A stretch of 64,000 bases of DNA from NCBI RefSeq assembly GCF_034190915.1, contig NW_026947545.1, positions 2,666,001-2,730,000 of the forward strand. Reading direction: 5' to 3'. The notes under the pieces are model-generated. The model saw nothing but the letters and a program-made list of their open reading frames with translations. It did not search any database and was not told where the DNA came from. Each line of letters starts with the position of its first letter. Position 1 is the stretch's first letter. Both the position numbers and the translations under genes were made by a program. Origin of the DNA: Cavia porcellus. Taxonomy: Eukaryota > Chordata > Mammalia > Rodentia > Caviidae. Positions 1-12,767 of this stretch are shown piece by piece.

Positions 1-2271
1 GTTGTGCGCGTTGGAAGGATTTGTAGCAGGCCATTCACTAGTCGGATTGAGAAAAACATCACGGGGTGGTTTGAATCAGATGTTCTGAATTACGATATAC
101 AGTGAGTGGCTATGTATGATGGAGAAAAGGAGGACAGGGTGGTCAGCATGGGGAGGTCGGGAAACATGCATTGGCAATGTAGGATAGGTTTCTGAAAAAC
201 ATCGCTGGTGGTGCGCATTGTAAGGCTTTCTAACAGGCCATTCACTAGTAGGAGTGAGATAAATATCACGGGTGTTGTGAATCGGAGGGCCTGAATTAGG
301 ATAGGCAGTGAGTGGCAATATAAAATGGAGAAAAGCACCACGGTGTGGTCAGCATGGGGAGGTCAGGAAACATGGAGTGGCAATATAGGATAGGTTTCTG
401 AAAAACATCACGGGGTGGTGCGCATTCTAAGGGTTTCTAACCGGCCATTCCCTGGTAGGAGTGAGAAATACATCACGGGAGGGTGTGAATCGGAAGGCCT
501 GAATTAGGATAGGCAGTGAGTGGCAATGTAGGATGAAGAAAAGCACCACGGCATAGTCACCATGGGGAAGTCAGGAAACATGCAGTGGCAATGTGGGATA
601 GCTTTCTGAAAAACATCGAGGGTGGTGCACATTGTAAGTGTTTCTAACAGGCCATTCACTAATCGGAGGGAGAAAAACATAACGGCGTGGTGAGAATTGG
701 AGGGCCTGAATCAGGATAGGCAGTGAGTTGCAATGTAGGATGGAGAAAAGCACCAAAGGGTGGTCATCATAGGGAGGTCAGGACACATGCAGTGGCAATG
801 TATGATTGGTTTCTGAAAAACATCAAGGGGTGGTGCGCATTGTAAGGGTTTCTAAAAGGCCTTTCACTAGTAGGAGTGAGAAAAACATAACGGGGTGGTG
901 TGAATCAAAGTGCCTGAATAAGTATAGGCAGTGAGTGGCAATGGAGGATGTAGAAAAGCACCACGGTGTGGTCAGCATGGGGAGATCAGGAAACATGCAG
1001 TGGCAATGTGGGATAGATTTCTGAAAATCATTATGGGTTTGTGCGCATTGTAAGGGTTTCTAACAGGCCATTCACTAGTAGGAGTGAGAAAAACATCACT
1101 GGGTGGTGTGAATCGGAGGGCCTGAATTATGATATGCAGTGAGTGGCAATGTAGGATGGAGAAAAGCACCACGGGGTGGTCAGCATGGGGAGGACAGGAA
1201 ACATACAGTGGCAATGTAGGATAGTTTTCTGAAAAAAATCACGGGGTGGTGCGCATTGTAAGTGTTTGTAGCAGGCCATTCACTAGTAGGAGTGAGAAAA
1301 ACATCTCGGGGTGGTGTGAATGGGAGGGCCTGAATTAGGATATTCTTGGAGTGGCAATGAAGAATGGAGAAAAGCACCATGGGGTGGTCAACATGGGGAG
1401 GTCAGGAAACATGCAATGGCAATGTAGGATAGGTTTCTTTAAAACATTGCGGGGTGGTGCGCATTAAAAGGGTTTCTAACCGGCCATTCCCTGGTAGGAG
1501 TGAGAAATACATCACGGGAGGGTGTGAATCGGAAGGCCTGAATTAGGATAGGCAGTGAGTGGCAATGTAGGATGGAGAAAAGCACCACGGCACGGTCAGC
1601 ATGGGGAGGTCAGGAAACAGGCAGTGGCAATGTGGGATAGCTTTCTGAAAAGCATTATTGGTTGGTGCGCATTATAAGGGTTTCTAAAAGGCCATTCAGT
1701 AGTAGGAGTGAGAAAAACATCACAGCGTGGTGTGAATTGGAGGGCCTGAATCAGTATAGGCAGTGACTGGCAATGTAGGATGGAGAAAAGCACCAAAGGG
1801 TGGTCATCATGGGGAGCTCAGGACACATGCAGTGGCAATGTCAGATAGGTTTCTGTAAAACATTGCGGGTGGTGAGAATTGTAAGCCTTTCTAACAGGCC
1901 ATTCACCAGTAGGAGTGAGATAAGCATCATGGGGTGGTGTGAATCAGAGGGCCTGAATTATGATAAGCAGTGAGTGGCAATGTATGATGTAGAAAAGCAC
2001 CACGGGGTGGTCTGCATGGGGAGGTCAGGAAACATGCAATGGCAATGTAGGATAGGTTTCTGAAAAACATCGCGGGGTGGTGCGCATTGTAAGGCTTTCT
2101 AACAGGCCATTGACTAGTAGGAGTGAGAAAAACATCACGGCGTGGTGTGCATCGGAGGGCCTGAATTAGGTTAGGCAGTGAGTGGCAATGTAGGATGTAG
2201 AAAATCACCACAGGGTGGTCAGCATGGGGAGGTCAGAAAACATGCCGTGGCAATGTAGGATAGGTTTCTGG

Positions 2272-2294
2272 AAAAAAAAAAAAAAAAAAAAAAA
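2272..2294 (+). repeat. A-run, 23 nt
   Basis: Expansion of the A5 tract of sub-unit A, followed by cggggtgttgcac. It is paired with the run 7 monomers later at 3739. Confidence 0.95.
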
Positions 2295-3528
2295 CGGGGT
2301 GTTGCACATTGTAAGTGTTTCTAACAGGCCATTTACTAGTAGCAGTGAGAAAAACATCACGGGGTGGTGTGAATCGGAGGGCCTGAATTAGGATAGGCAG
2401 TGAGTGGCAATGTAGGATGGAGAAAAGCACCACAGTGTGGTCAGCATGGGGAGGTAGGAAACATGCAGTGGCAATGTAGGATAGTTTTCTGAAAAACATC
2501 ACGGGGTGGTGCGCTTTGTAAGGGTTTCTAACAGGCCATTCACTAGTAGGATTGAGAAAAACATCACGGGGTGGTTTGAATAAGATGTTTTGAATTAGCA
2601 TATACAGTGAGTGTCAATGTAGGATGGAGAAAAGGACTACGGGGTGGTCAGCATGAGGAGGTCGGGAAACATGCATTGGCAATGTAGGATAGGTTTCTGA
2701 AAAACATCGCTGGTGGTGCGCATTGTAAAGCTTTCTAACAGGCCATTCACTAGTAGGAGTGAGAAAAACATGACGGGGTTGTGTGAATCGGAGGGCCTGA
2801 ATTAGGTTAGGCAGTGAGTGGCAATATAAAATGGAGAAAAGCACCACGGTGTGGTCAGCATGGGGAGGTCAGGAAACATGGAGTGGCAATATAGGATAGG
2901 TTTCTGAAAAACATCACGGGGTGGTGCGCATTGTAAGGGTTTCTAACCGTCCATTCCCTGGTAGGAGTGAGAAATACATCACGGGAAGGTGTGAATCGGA
3001 AGGCCTGAATTAGGATAAGCAGTGAGTGGCAATGTATGATGTAGAAAAGCACCACGGGGTGGTCTGCATGGGGAGGTCAGGAAACATGCAGTGGCAATGT
3101 GGGATAGATTTCTGAAAAACATTACGTGTTGGTGCACATTGTAAGGGTTTCTCACCGGCCATTCACTAGTAGGAGTGAGAAAAACATCACGGGGTGGTGT
3201 GAATTGGAGGGCCTGAATTATGATATGCAGTGAGTGGCAATGTAGGATGGAGAAAAGCACCACGGGGTGGTCAGCATGGGGAGGACAGGAAACATACAGT
3301 GGCAATGTAGGATAGTTTTCTAAAAAAAATCATGGGGTGGTGCGCATTGTAAGTGTTTGTAGCAGGCCATTCACTAGTAGGAGTGAGAAAATCATCTCGG
3401 GGTGGTGTAAATGGGAGGGCCTGAATTAGGATATTGTTTGAGTGGCAATGAAGAATGGAGAAAAGCACCATGGGGTGGTCAACATGGGGAGGTCAGGAAA
3501 CATGCAATGGCAATGTAGGATAGGTTTC

Positions 3529-3590
3529 TGAAAAACATCGCGGGGTGGTGCGCATTGTAAGGGTTTGTAACCGGCCATTCACTAGTAGGA
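3529..3590 (+). repeat. Sub-unit A of the monomer
   Basis: Core aaaaacatcgcgggg followed by tggtgcgcattg, ending in cactagtagga. It shares the A4-5/catc-c/gggg/tggt core with sub-units B and C, and its tail resembles the caatgtagga tail of B and C. The A5 tract of this sub-unit is where all long A-runs of the array arise. Confidence 0.7.
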
Positions 3591-3594
3591 GTGA
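3579..3594. other. Dyad 1, TCACT-6 nt-AGTGA
   Basis: An inverted repeat with 5-bp arms (3579-3583 and 3590-3594) around agtagg, overlapping the palindrome actagt. It recurs in most monomers and is lost in the ccctgg monomer class. It could extrude as a small hairpin or be a dyad recognised by a protein. No function is shown. Confidence 0.75.
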
Positions 3595-3663
3595 GAAAAA
3601 CATCACGGGGTGGTGTGAATCGGAGGGCCTGAATTAGGTTAGGCAGTGAGTGGCAATGTAGGA
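3591..3663 (+). repeat. Sub-unit B of the monomer
   Basis: Core aaaaacatcacgggg followed by tggtgtgaatcgg, ending in gcagtgagtggcaatgta. The tail matches that of sub-unit C apart from an extra agtg. Core-to-core spacing is 65 bp from A and 73 bp to C. Confidence 0.7.
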
Positions 3664-3725
3664 TGGAGAAAATCACCACAGGGTGGTCAGCATGGGGAGG
3701 TCAGAAAACATGCCGCGTCAATGTA
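3664..3725 (+). repeat. Sub-unit C of the monomer
   Basis: The consensus core aaaagcaccacgggg aligns without gaps to the B core with 13 of 15 positions identical; this monomer has a t and an a variant. The tail gcagtggcaatgtaggat (gcaatgg in part here) mirrors the tail of B. The next A core follows 70 bp later, so 65+73+70 gives the 208-bp period. Confidence 0.7.
3675..3687. other. Dyad 2, ACCAC-3 nt-GTGGT
   Basis: A perfect 5-bp-arm inverted repeat (3675-3679 and 3683-3687) around agg; the consensus loop is ggg. It recurs in sub-unit C of most monomers and is degraded where caccac has become cagcaa or caccat. Sub-units A and B carry only half of it. Confidence 0.75.
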
Positions 3726-3738
3726 GGATATGTTTCTG

Positions 3739-3754
3739 AAAAAAAAAAAAAAAA
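3739..3754 (+). repeat. A-run, 16 nt
   Basis: Same monomer class as at 2272 (followed by cggggcgttgcac), 7 nt shorter. Confidence 0.95.
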
Positions 3755-4725
3755 CGGGGCGTTGCACATTGTAAGTGTTTCTAACAGGCCATTCACTAGT
3801 AGCAGTGAGAAAAACATCACGGGGTGGTGTGAATCGGAGGGCCTGAATTAGGATAGGCAGTGAGTGGCAATGTAGGATGGAGAAAAGCACCACAGCGTGG
3901 TCAGCATGGGGAGGTCAGGAAACATGCAGTGGCAATGTAGCAAAAGTTTTCTGAAAAACATCACGGGGTGGTGCGCTTTGTAAGGGTTTCTAACAGGCCA
4001 TTCACTAGTAGGAGTGAGAAAAACATCACGGGGTGGTGTGAATCGGAGGGCCTGAATTAGGTTAGGCAGTGAGTGGCAACATAAAATGGAGAAAAGCACC
4101 ATGGTGTGGTCAGCATTGGGAGGTTCGGAAACATGCAGTGGCAATGTATGATAGGTTTCTGAAAAACTTCGCAGGGTGGTGCGCATGGTAAGGGTTTCTA
4201 ACAGGCCATTCACTAGTAGCAGTGAGAAAAACATCACGGGGTGGTGTGAATTGGAGGGCCTGAATTAGGATATGCAGTGAGTGGCAATGTAGGATGGAGA
4301 AAAGCACCACAGCGTGGTCAGCATGGGGAGGTCAGGAAACATGCAGTGGCAATGTAGGATAGTTTTCTGAAAAACATCACAGGGTGGTGCGCATTGTAAG
4401 GGTTTCTAACAGGCCATTCACTGGTAGTATTGAGAAAAACATCAAGGGGTGCTGTGAATCGGAGGGCCTGAATTAGGATAGGCAGTGAGTGGCAATGTAG
4501 GATGTAGAAAAGCACCACAGGGTGGTCAGCATGAGGAGGTTAGGAAACATGCAATGGCAATGTGGGATAGCTTTCTGAAAAACATTCTGGGTTGGTGCGC
4601 ATTGTAAGGGATTCTAACAGGCCATTAACTTGTAGGAGTGAGAAAAACATCACGGTGTGGTGTGAATTGGAGGGCCTGAATCAGGATAGGCAGTGAGTGG
4701 CAATGTAGGATGGAGAAAAGCAGCA

Positions 4726-7700
4726 AAGGGTGGTCATCATGTGGAGGTCAGGGCACATGTAGTGGCAAAGTAGGATAGTTTTCTGAAAAACAACTCTTGG
4801 TGGTGCCCATTGTAAGGCTTTCTAACAGGCCATTCACTAGTAGGAGTGTGAAATACATCATGGTGTGGTGTGAATTGGAGGGCATGAATCAAGTTAGACA
4901 GTGAGTGGCAATGTAAAATGGAGAAAAGCACCACAGTGTGGTCAGCATGGGGAAGTCAGGAAACATTCAGTGTCAATGTAGGATAGGTTTCTGATAAACA
5001 TCTCTGGGTGGTGCGCATTGTAAGGGTTTCTAACAGGCCATTCATTAGTAGGAGTGAGAAAAACATCACGTGGTACTGTGAATCGGTGGGCCTGAATTAG
5101 GATAGGCAGTGAGTGGCAACATAACATGGAGAAAAGCACCACGGTGTGGTCAGCATGGGGAAGTCAGGAAACATGCAGTAGCAATGCAGGATCGGTATCT
5201 GAAATACATCGCGGGGTTGGGCGCATTGTAAAGGTATCTAACAGGCCATTCACTAGTAGGAGTGTGAAATACATCATGGTGTGGTGTGAATCGGATGGCA
5301 TGAATTAAGTTAGACAGTGAGTGGCAATGTAGGATGGAGAAAAGAACTACGGGTTGGTGAGCATGGCAAAGTCAGGAAACATGCAATGGCAATGTAGGAT
5401 AGGTTTCTGAAAAACATTGCGGGGTTGTGCGCATTGTCAGTGTTTGTAGCAGGCCATTCACTAGTAGGAGTGACAAAATCATCACGGGGTGGTGTGAATC
5501 AGAAGGCCTGAATCAGGATAGGCAGTGGGTGGCAATGTAGGATGGAGAAATCAACACGGGGTGGTCAGGATGGGGAGGTCAGGACACATGCAGTGGCAAA
5601 GTAGGATAGTTCTCTGAAAAACATCAGGGGGTGGTGCCCATTGTAAGACTTTCTAACAGGCCATTCACTAGTAGGAGTGAGAAAAACATCACAGGGTGGT
5701 GTGAATCGGAGGGCCTGAATTAGGATAGGCATTGAGTGGCAATGTAAAATGGACAAAAGCACCACGGTGTGGTCAGCATGGGGAGGTCAGGAAACATGCA
5801 GTGGTAAAGTAGGATAGGTTTCTGAAAAAAACATCTTTGTGGTGCGCATTGTAAGGCTTTCTAACAGGCCATTCACAAGTAGGAGTGATAAAAACCACGG
5901 GGTGGTGTGAATCGGAGGGCCTGATTTAGGATAGGCAGTTAGTGGCAATGTATCATGGAGAAAACCACCACGGGGCGGTCAGCATGAGGACGTCAGAAAA
6001 CATGCAGTGGCAAAGTAGGACAGTTTTCTGAAAAACATCACGGGGTTGTGCCCAATGTAAGGCTTTCTAACAGGCCATTCACTAGTAGGAGTAAGAAAAA
6101 CATCACACGGTTGTGTGAATCGGAGGCCCTTAATTAGGATAGGCAGTGAGTGGCAATGTAGGATGGAGAAAAGCACCACGGGGTGGTCAGGATGTGGAGG
6201 TCAGGAAACATGCAGTGGCAATGCAGGATCCGTTTCTAAAAAACATCACGGTGTTAGGGCATTGTAAAGGTATCTAACAGGCCATTCCCTGGTAGGAGTG
6301 AAAAATACATCACGGGAAGGTGTGAATCTGAAGGCCTGAATCATAATAGGCAGTGAGTGGCAATGTAGGATGGAGAAAAGCACCACGGCACGGTCATCAT
6401 GGGGAGGTCAGGACACATGCAGTGGCAATGTAGGATAGGTTTCTGAAAAACATCGCGGCGTAGTGCGCATGGTAAGGGTTTCTAACAGGCCATTTACTAG
6501 TAGGAGTGAGAAATACATCATGGTGTGGTGTGAATTGGAGGGCCTGAATCAAGTTTGACAGGGAGTGGCAATGTAGGATGGAGAAAAGCCCCACGGGTTG
6601 GTGAGCATGGTGAGGTCAGGAAACATGCATTGTCAAAGTACGAAAGGTTTCTGAAAAATGTCGTGGGATTGTGCGCATTATAAGGGTTTGTAGTAGGTCC
6701 TTCACTAGTAGGAGTGAGAAAAACATCACGTGGTCGTGTGAATGGGAGGGGCTGAATTAGGACTGGCAGTGAGAGGCAATGAAGAATGGAGAAAAGCACC
6801 ACGGGTTGGTCAAAATGGGGAGGTCAGGAAACATGTAATGGCAATGTAGGGTAGGTTTCTGAAAAACATCGCGGGGTGGTGCACATTGTAAGGCTTTCTA
6901 ACAAGCCATTCACAAGTAGGAGTGAAAAAAACATCACAGCGTGGTGTGAATCAGAGGGTCTGAATAAGGATAGGCTGTGAGTGGCAATGTAGGATGGAGA
7001 AAAGCACCACGGGTTTGTCAGCTTGGGGAGGCAAGGAAACATGCAGTGGCACTGTAGAATAGGTTTCTGATAAGCATCACTGGGTGGTGCGCATTGTAAG
7101 GGTTTCTAACAGGCCATTCACTAGTAGGAGTGAGAATAACATCACGCGGTGGTGTGAATTAGAGGGCCTGAATCAGGATAGGCATTGAGTGGCAACGTAG
7201 GATGGAGAAAAGCAGCAAAGGTTGGTTATCATGGGGAGGTCAGGACACATGCAGTGGCAAAGTAGGATAGTTTTCTGAAAAACATCACTGGGTGGTGCCC
7301 ATTGTAAGGCTTTCTAACAGGCCATTGACTAGTGGGAGTGAGAAAAACATCACGGGGTGGTGAGAATGGGAGAGCCTGAAATAGGATAGGCAGTTAATGG
7401 CAATGAAGAATGGAGAAAAGCACCATGGGTTGAACAACATTTGGAGGAAAGGAAACATGCAATGGCAATGTAGGATAGGTTTCTGAAAAACATCGCTGGG
7501 TGGTGCTCATTGCAAGGCTTTCTAAAAAGCCATTCAGAAGTAGGAGTGAAAAAAAACATCAAGGGGTGGTGTGAATCGGAGAGCCTGAATTAGGGTAGGC
7601 AGTGAGTGGCAATGTAGGGTGGAGAAAATCACCACAGGGTAGTCAGCATAGGGAGGTAAGAAAACATGCCCTGGCAATGTAGGATAGGTTTCTGAAAAAA

Positions 7701-9189
7701 AAAAAAAGCCGGGTGGTGCGATTGTAAGTATTTCTAACAGGCCATTCACTAGTAGGTGTGAGAAAAACGTCACGGGGTGGTGTGAATCGGAGGGCCTGAA
7801 TTAGGATATGCAGTGAGTGGCAATGTAGGATGGAGAAAAGCACCACAGGGTGGTCAGCATGGGGAGGTCAGGAAACATGCAGTGGCAAAGTAGGATAGTT
7901 TTCTGAAAAACATCACAGGGTGGTGCGCATTGTAAGGGTTTCTAACAGGCCATTCACTGGTAGGATTGAGAAAAACATCACGGGGTGCTTAGAATCGGAG
8001 GCCCTGAATTAGGCTAGGCAGTGAGTGGTAATGTAGATTGTAGAAAAGCACCACAGGGTGGTCAGCATGGGGTGGTCAGGAAACATGCAGTGGCAATGTG
8101 GGATAGCTTTCTGAAAAACATTCCGGGTTCGTGTGCATTGTAAGGGATTCTAACAGGCCATTAACTAGTAGGAGTGAGAAAAACATCACGGCGTGGTGAG
8201 AACTGGAGGGCCTGAATCAGGATAGGCAGTGAGTGGCAATGTAGGATGGAGAAAAACAGCAAAGGGTGGTCATCATGTGAAGGTCAGGACACATGCAGTG
8301 GCAATGTAGGATAGTTTTCTGAAAAACATCACGGGGTGGTGCCCATTGTATGGCTTTCTTACAGGCCATTCACTAGTAGGAGTGTGAAATACATCATGGT
8401 GTGGTGTGAATCGGAGGGCATGAATCAAGTTAGACAGTGAGTGGCAATGTAAAATGGAGAAAAGCACCACAGTGTGGTCAGCATGGGGAGGTCAGGAAAC
8501 ATTCAGTGTCAATGTAGGATAGGTTTCTGATAAACATCTCTGGGTGGTGCGCATCGTAAGGGTTTCTAACAGGCCATTCATTAGTAGGAGTGAGAAAAAC
8601 ATCACGTGGTACTGTGAATCGGTGGGCCTGAATTAGGATAGGCAGTGAGTGGCAACATAACATGGAGAAAAGCACCACGGTGTGGTCAGCAAGGGGAAGT
8701 CAGGAAACATGCAGTGGCAATGCAGGATCGGTTTCTGAAATACATCATGGTGTTCGGCGCATTGTATAGATATCTAACAGGCCATTCACTAGCAGGAGTG
8801 AGAAATACATCATGGTGTGGTGTGAATTGAAGGGCCTGAATCAAGTTAGACAGTGAGTGGCAATGTAGGATGGAGAAAAGCACCACGGGTTTGTCAGCAT
8901 GGGGATGCGAGGAAACATGCAGTATCAATATAGAATAGGTTTCTGATAAGCATCGCTGGGTGGTGCGCATTGTAAGGCTTTCTAACAGGCCATTCACTAG
9001 TAGGAGTGAGAACAACATCACGCGGTGGTGTGAATCGGAGGCCCTGAATTAGGATAGGCAGTGAGTGGCAATGTAGGATGGAGAAAACACCACAGGGTGG
9101 TCAGCATGGGGAGGTCAGGAAACATGCAGTGGCAATCTAGGAAACTTTTCTGAAAAACATTACCGGTTGGTGCACGTTGTAATGGTTTC
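4726..9189 (+). repeat. Older 17/18-monomer HOR, first copy
   Basis: The 4.74-5.35 kb segment, with its caacataacatgg and gttagacagtgag monomers, returns at 8.27-8.88 kb (3536 bp, 17 monomers) and 11.81-12.42 kb (another 3539 bp). The 6.2-8.0 kb part matches 9.95-11.5 kb at 3745 bp (18 monomers). 5.5-7.0 kb also matches 19.5-20.9 kb at about 13.96 kb, so this block holds older relatives of monomers later built into the 36-mer. No gene seen. Confidence 0.85.
7695..7707 (+). repeat. A-run, 13 nt
   Basis: Followed by gccgggtggtgcgattg, the second A-run class, which also occurs at 11,440, 15,392, 18,105, 25,599 and 33,088. Confidence 0.95.
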
Positions 9190-11550
9190 TAACAGGCCTT
9201 TCACTAGTAGGAGTGAGAAAAAAAATCACAGGGTGGTATGAATCGGAGGGCCTAAATTATGATAGGCAGTGAGTGGCAACGTAGCATGGAGAAAAGCATA
9301 CGGGGTAGTCACCATGGGGAGGACAGGAAAAATGCAGGGGCAATGTAGGATAGTTTTCTGAAAAACATCATGGGGTGGTGGGCATTGTAAGGGTTTCTAA
9401 CAGGCCTTTCACTAGTAGGAGTGAGAAAACCATCACGGGGTGGTGTGAATCAGATGTTCTGAATTAGGATAGGCAGTGAGTGGCAATGTAGGATGGAGAA
9501 AAGCACCTCGGGGTGTTCAGCATGGGGTGGTCAGGAAACATGCAGTGGCAATGTAGGATAGGTTTCTGAAAAAAACCGCGGGGTGGTGCGCATTGTAAGG
9601 GTTTCTAACAGGCCATTCACTAGTAGGAGTGAGAAAAACATCACGGGGTGGTTTGAATCAGATGTTCTGAATTAGGATATACAGTGAGTGGCAATGTAGG
9701 ATGGACAAAAGCACCATGGGGTTGTCAGCATGGGGAGGTCAGGAAACATGCAGTGGCAATGTAGGATAGGTTTCTGAAAAACATCGCTGGTTGTGTGCAT
9801 TGTAAGGCTTTCTAACAGGCCATTCACTAGTAGGAGTGAGAAAAACATCACAGGGTGGTGTGAATCGTAGGGCCTGAATTAGGATAGGCAGTGAGTGGCA
9901 ATATAAAATGGAGAAAAGCACCACGGTGTGGTCAGCATGGGGAGGTCAGGAAACATGCCGTGGCAATGTAGGAAAGGTTTCTGAAAAACATCACGGGGTG
10001 GTGCGCCTTGTAAGGGTATCTAACAAGCCATTCCCTGGTAGGAGTGAGAAATACATCACGGGAAGGTGTGAGTCGGAAGGCCTGAATCAGAATAGGCAGT
10101 GAGTGGCAATGTAGGATGGAGAAAAGCACCACGGCACGGTCATCATTGGGAAGTCAGGACACATGCAGTGGCAATGTAGGATAGGTTTCTGAAAAACATC
10201 ACGGCGGAGTGCGCATGGTACGGGATTCTAACAGGCCATTTTCTAGTAGGAGTGAGAAATATATCATGGTGTGGTGTGAATTGGAGGGCCTGAATCAAGT
10301 TTGACTGTGAGTGGCAATGTAGGTTGGAGAAAAGCTCCAAGGGTTGGTGAGCATGGGAAAGTCAGGAAACATGCATTGTCAATGTACGATAGGTTTCTGA
10401 AAAACGTCGCGGGGTTGTGCGCATTGTAAGGGTTTGTAGCAGGCCCTTCACTAGTAGGAGTGAGAAAAACATCACGTGGTGGTGTGAATCGGAGAGGCTG
10501 AATTAGGATTGGAAGTGAGTGGCAATGAAGAATGGAGAAAAGCACAACGGTTTGGTCAACATGGGGAGGTCAGGAAACGTGTAATGGCAATGTAGGGTAT
10601 GTTTCTGAAAAACATCGCGGGGTGGTGCACATTGTAAGGCTTTCTAACACGCCATTCACAAGTACGAGTGAAAAAAACATCACAGGGTGGTGTGAATTAG
10701 AGGGTCTGAATTAGGATAGGCTGTGAGTGGCAATGTAGGATGGAGAAAAGCACCACGGGTTTGTCAGCATGGGGAGGCAAGGAAACATGCAGTGGCAATG
10801 TAGAATAGGTTTCTGATAAGCATCACTTGGTGGTGCGCATTGTAAGGGTTTCTAACAGGCCATTCACTAGTAGGGATGAGAACAACATCACGTGGTAGTG
10901 TGAATTGGAGGGCCTGAATCAGGATAGACAGTGAGTGGCAATGTAGGATGGAGAAAAGCAGCAAAGGGTGGTCATCATGGGGAGGTCAGGACACTTGCAG
11001 TGGCAAAGTAGGATAGTTTTCTGAAAAACATCACGGGGTGGTGCCCATTGTAAGGCTTTCTAACAGGCCATTCACTAATAGGAGTGAGAAAATCATCACG
11101 GGGTGGTGAGAATGGGAGAGGCTGAATTAGGATAGGCAGTTTATGGCAATGAAGAATGGAGAAAAGCACCATGGGTTGGTCAACATGAGGAGGAAAGGAA
11201 ACATGCAATGGCAATGTAGGATAGGTTTCTGAAAAACATCGCTGGGTGGTGCTCATTACAAGGGTTTCTAAAAAGCCATTCAGAAGTAGGAGTGAAAAAA
11301 ACATCAAGGGGTAGTGTGAATCGGAGAGCCTGAATTAGGGTAGGCAGTGAGTGGCAATGTAGGGTGGAGAAAATCACCACAGGGTGGTCAGCATAGGGAG
11401 GTAAGAAAACATGCCCTGGCAATGTAGGATAGGTTTCTGAAAAAAAAAAAAAAAAGCCGGGTGGTGCGATTGTAAGTGTTTCTAACAGGCCATTCACTAG
11501 TAGGAGTGAGAAAAACATCACGGGGTGGTGTGAATCGGAGGGCCTGAATT
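9190..11550 (+). repeat. Diverged copy of the 36-mer's first ~11 monomers
   Basis: In register with 13.14-15.41 kb at an offset of 3952 bp (19 monomers) and, beyond that, with the first part of the full HOR copies. It includes the ccctgg-class monomer near 10,032 and the A-run monomer at 11,440. It ends at a junction in 11,525-11,551 where one whole monomer is missing compared with 18.13-18.42 kb. No gene seen. Confidence 0.85.
11440..11455 (+). repeat. A-run, 16 nt
   Basis: gccgggtgg class. A one-monomer deletion junction lies 70-95 bp downstream. Confidence 0.95.
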
Positions 11551-12767
11551 AAGATAGGCAGTGAGTGGCAATGTAGATTGTAGAAAAGCACCACAGGGTG
11601 GTCCGCATGCGGAGGTCAGGAAACATGCAGTGGCAATGTTGGATAGCTTTCTGAAAAACATTCCGGGTTGGTGCGCATTGTAAGGGATTCTAACAGGCCA
11701 TTCACTAGTAGGTGTGAGAAAAACATCACGACGTGGTGTGAATTGGAGGCCCTGAATCAGGATAGCAGTGAGTGGCAATGTAGGATGGAGAAAAGCAGCA
11801 AAGGGTGGTCATCATGTGGAGGTCAGGACACATGTAGTGGCAAAGTAGGATAGTTTTCTGAAAAACATCACGGGGTGGTGCCCATTGTAAGGCTTTCTAA
11901 CAGGCCATTCACTAGTAGGAGTGTGAAATACATCATGGTGTGGTGTGAATCGGAGGGCATGAATCAAGTTAGACAGTGAGTGGCAATGTAAATTGGAGAA
12001 AAGCACCACAGTGTGGTCAGCATGGGGAGGTCAGGAAACATTCAGTGTCAATGTAGGATAGGTTTCTGAAAAACATCTCTGGGTGGTGCGCATTGTAAGG
12101 GTTTCTAACAGGCCATTCATTAGTAGGAGTGAGAAAAACATCACGTGGTACTGTGAATCGGTGGGCCTGAATTAGGATAGGCAGTGAGTGGCAACATAAC
12201 ATGGAGAAAAGCACCACGGTGTGGTCAGCATGGGGAAGTCAGGAAACATGCAGTGGCAATGTAGGATCGGTTTCTGAAATACATCGCTGGGTTGGGCGCA
12301 TTGTAAAGGTATCTAACAGGCCATTCACTAGTAGGAGTGTGAAATACATCATGGTGTGGTGTGAATCGGGTGGCATGAATCAAGTTAGACAGTGAGTGGC
12401 AATGTAGAATGGAGAAAAGCACCACGGGTTGGTGAGCATGGCAAAGTCAGGAAACATGCAATGGCAATGTAGGATAGGTTTCTGAAAAACATCGCGGGGT
12501 TGTGCGCATTGTCAGTGTTTGTAGCAGGCCATTCACTAGTAGGAGTGACAAAATCATCACGGGGTGGTGTGAATCAGAAGGCCTGAATCAGGATAGGCAG
12601 TGGGTGGCAATGTAGGATGGAGAAAAGCAGCAAAGGGTGGTCATCATGGGGAGGTCAGGACACATGCAGTGGCAAAGTAGGATAGTTTTCTGAAAAACAT
12701 CACGGTGTGGTGCGGATTTTAAGGGTTTCTAACAGGCCATTCACTAGTAGGAGTGAGAAAAACATCA
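11551..12767 (+). repeat. Partial HOR segment: 17-mer echo plus HOR tail
   Basis: 11.81-12.6 kb matches 18.70-19.5 kb at an offset of 6885 bp. At about 12.6 kb the sequence jumps forward to what is the last ~150 bp of the 36-mer unit (cagcaaagggtgg, then gtgtggtgcggatttt). Roughly 16 monomers present in the full unit are absent here. No gene seen. Confidence 0.8.

Larger units (their letters stand above)
3518..3725 (+). repeat. Reference 208-bp monomer
   Basis: This monomer is close to consensus and exactly 208 bp from one ggata to the next (3726). It shows the three internal sub-units (poly-A cores at 3531, 3596 and 3669; the next monomer's core is at 3739), the SpeI-type palindrome actagt near 3581, and both dyads. 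Six CpG positions are usual per consensus monomer: three in the first sub-unit, two in the second and one in the third. It serves as a coordinate frame for the array; nothing marks it as functionally special. Confidence 0.9.
1..4725 (+). repeat. Left block: diverged monomers, mixed 5/7/10/12-mer periods
   Basis: About 23 monomers. Echoes seen: the ccggccattccctgg monomer at 441 returns at 1480 (1039 bp, 5 monomers) and, with one change, near 2946 (about 2505 bp, 12 monomers). The segment ending 1380 returns ending 3471 (2091 bp, 10 monomers). The A-run monomer at 2272 returns at 3739 (7 monomers). No single HOR dominates, so this looks like an older, reshuffled part of the array. No gene seen. 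Confidence 0.85.
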
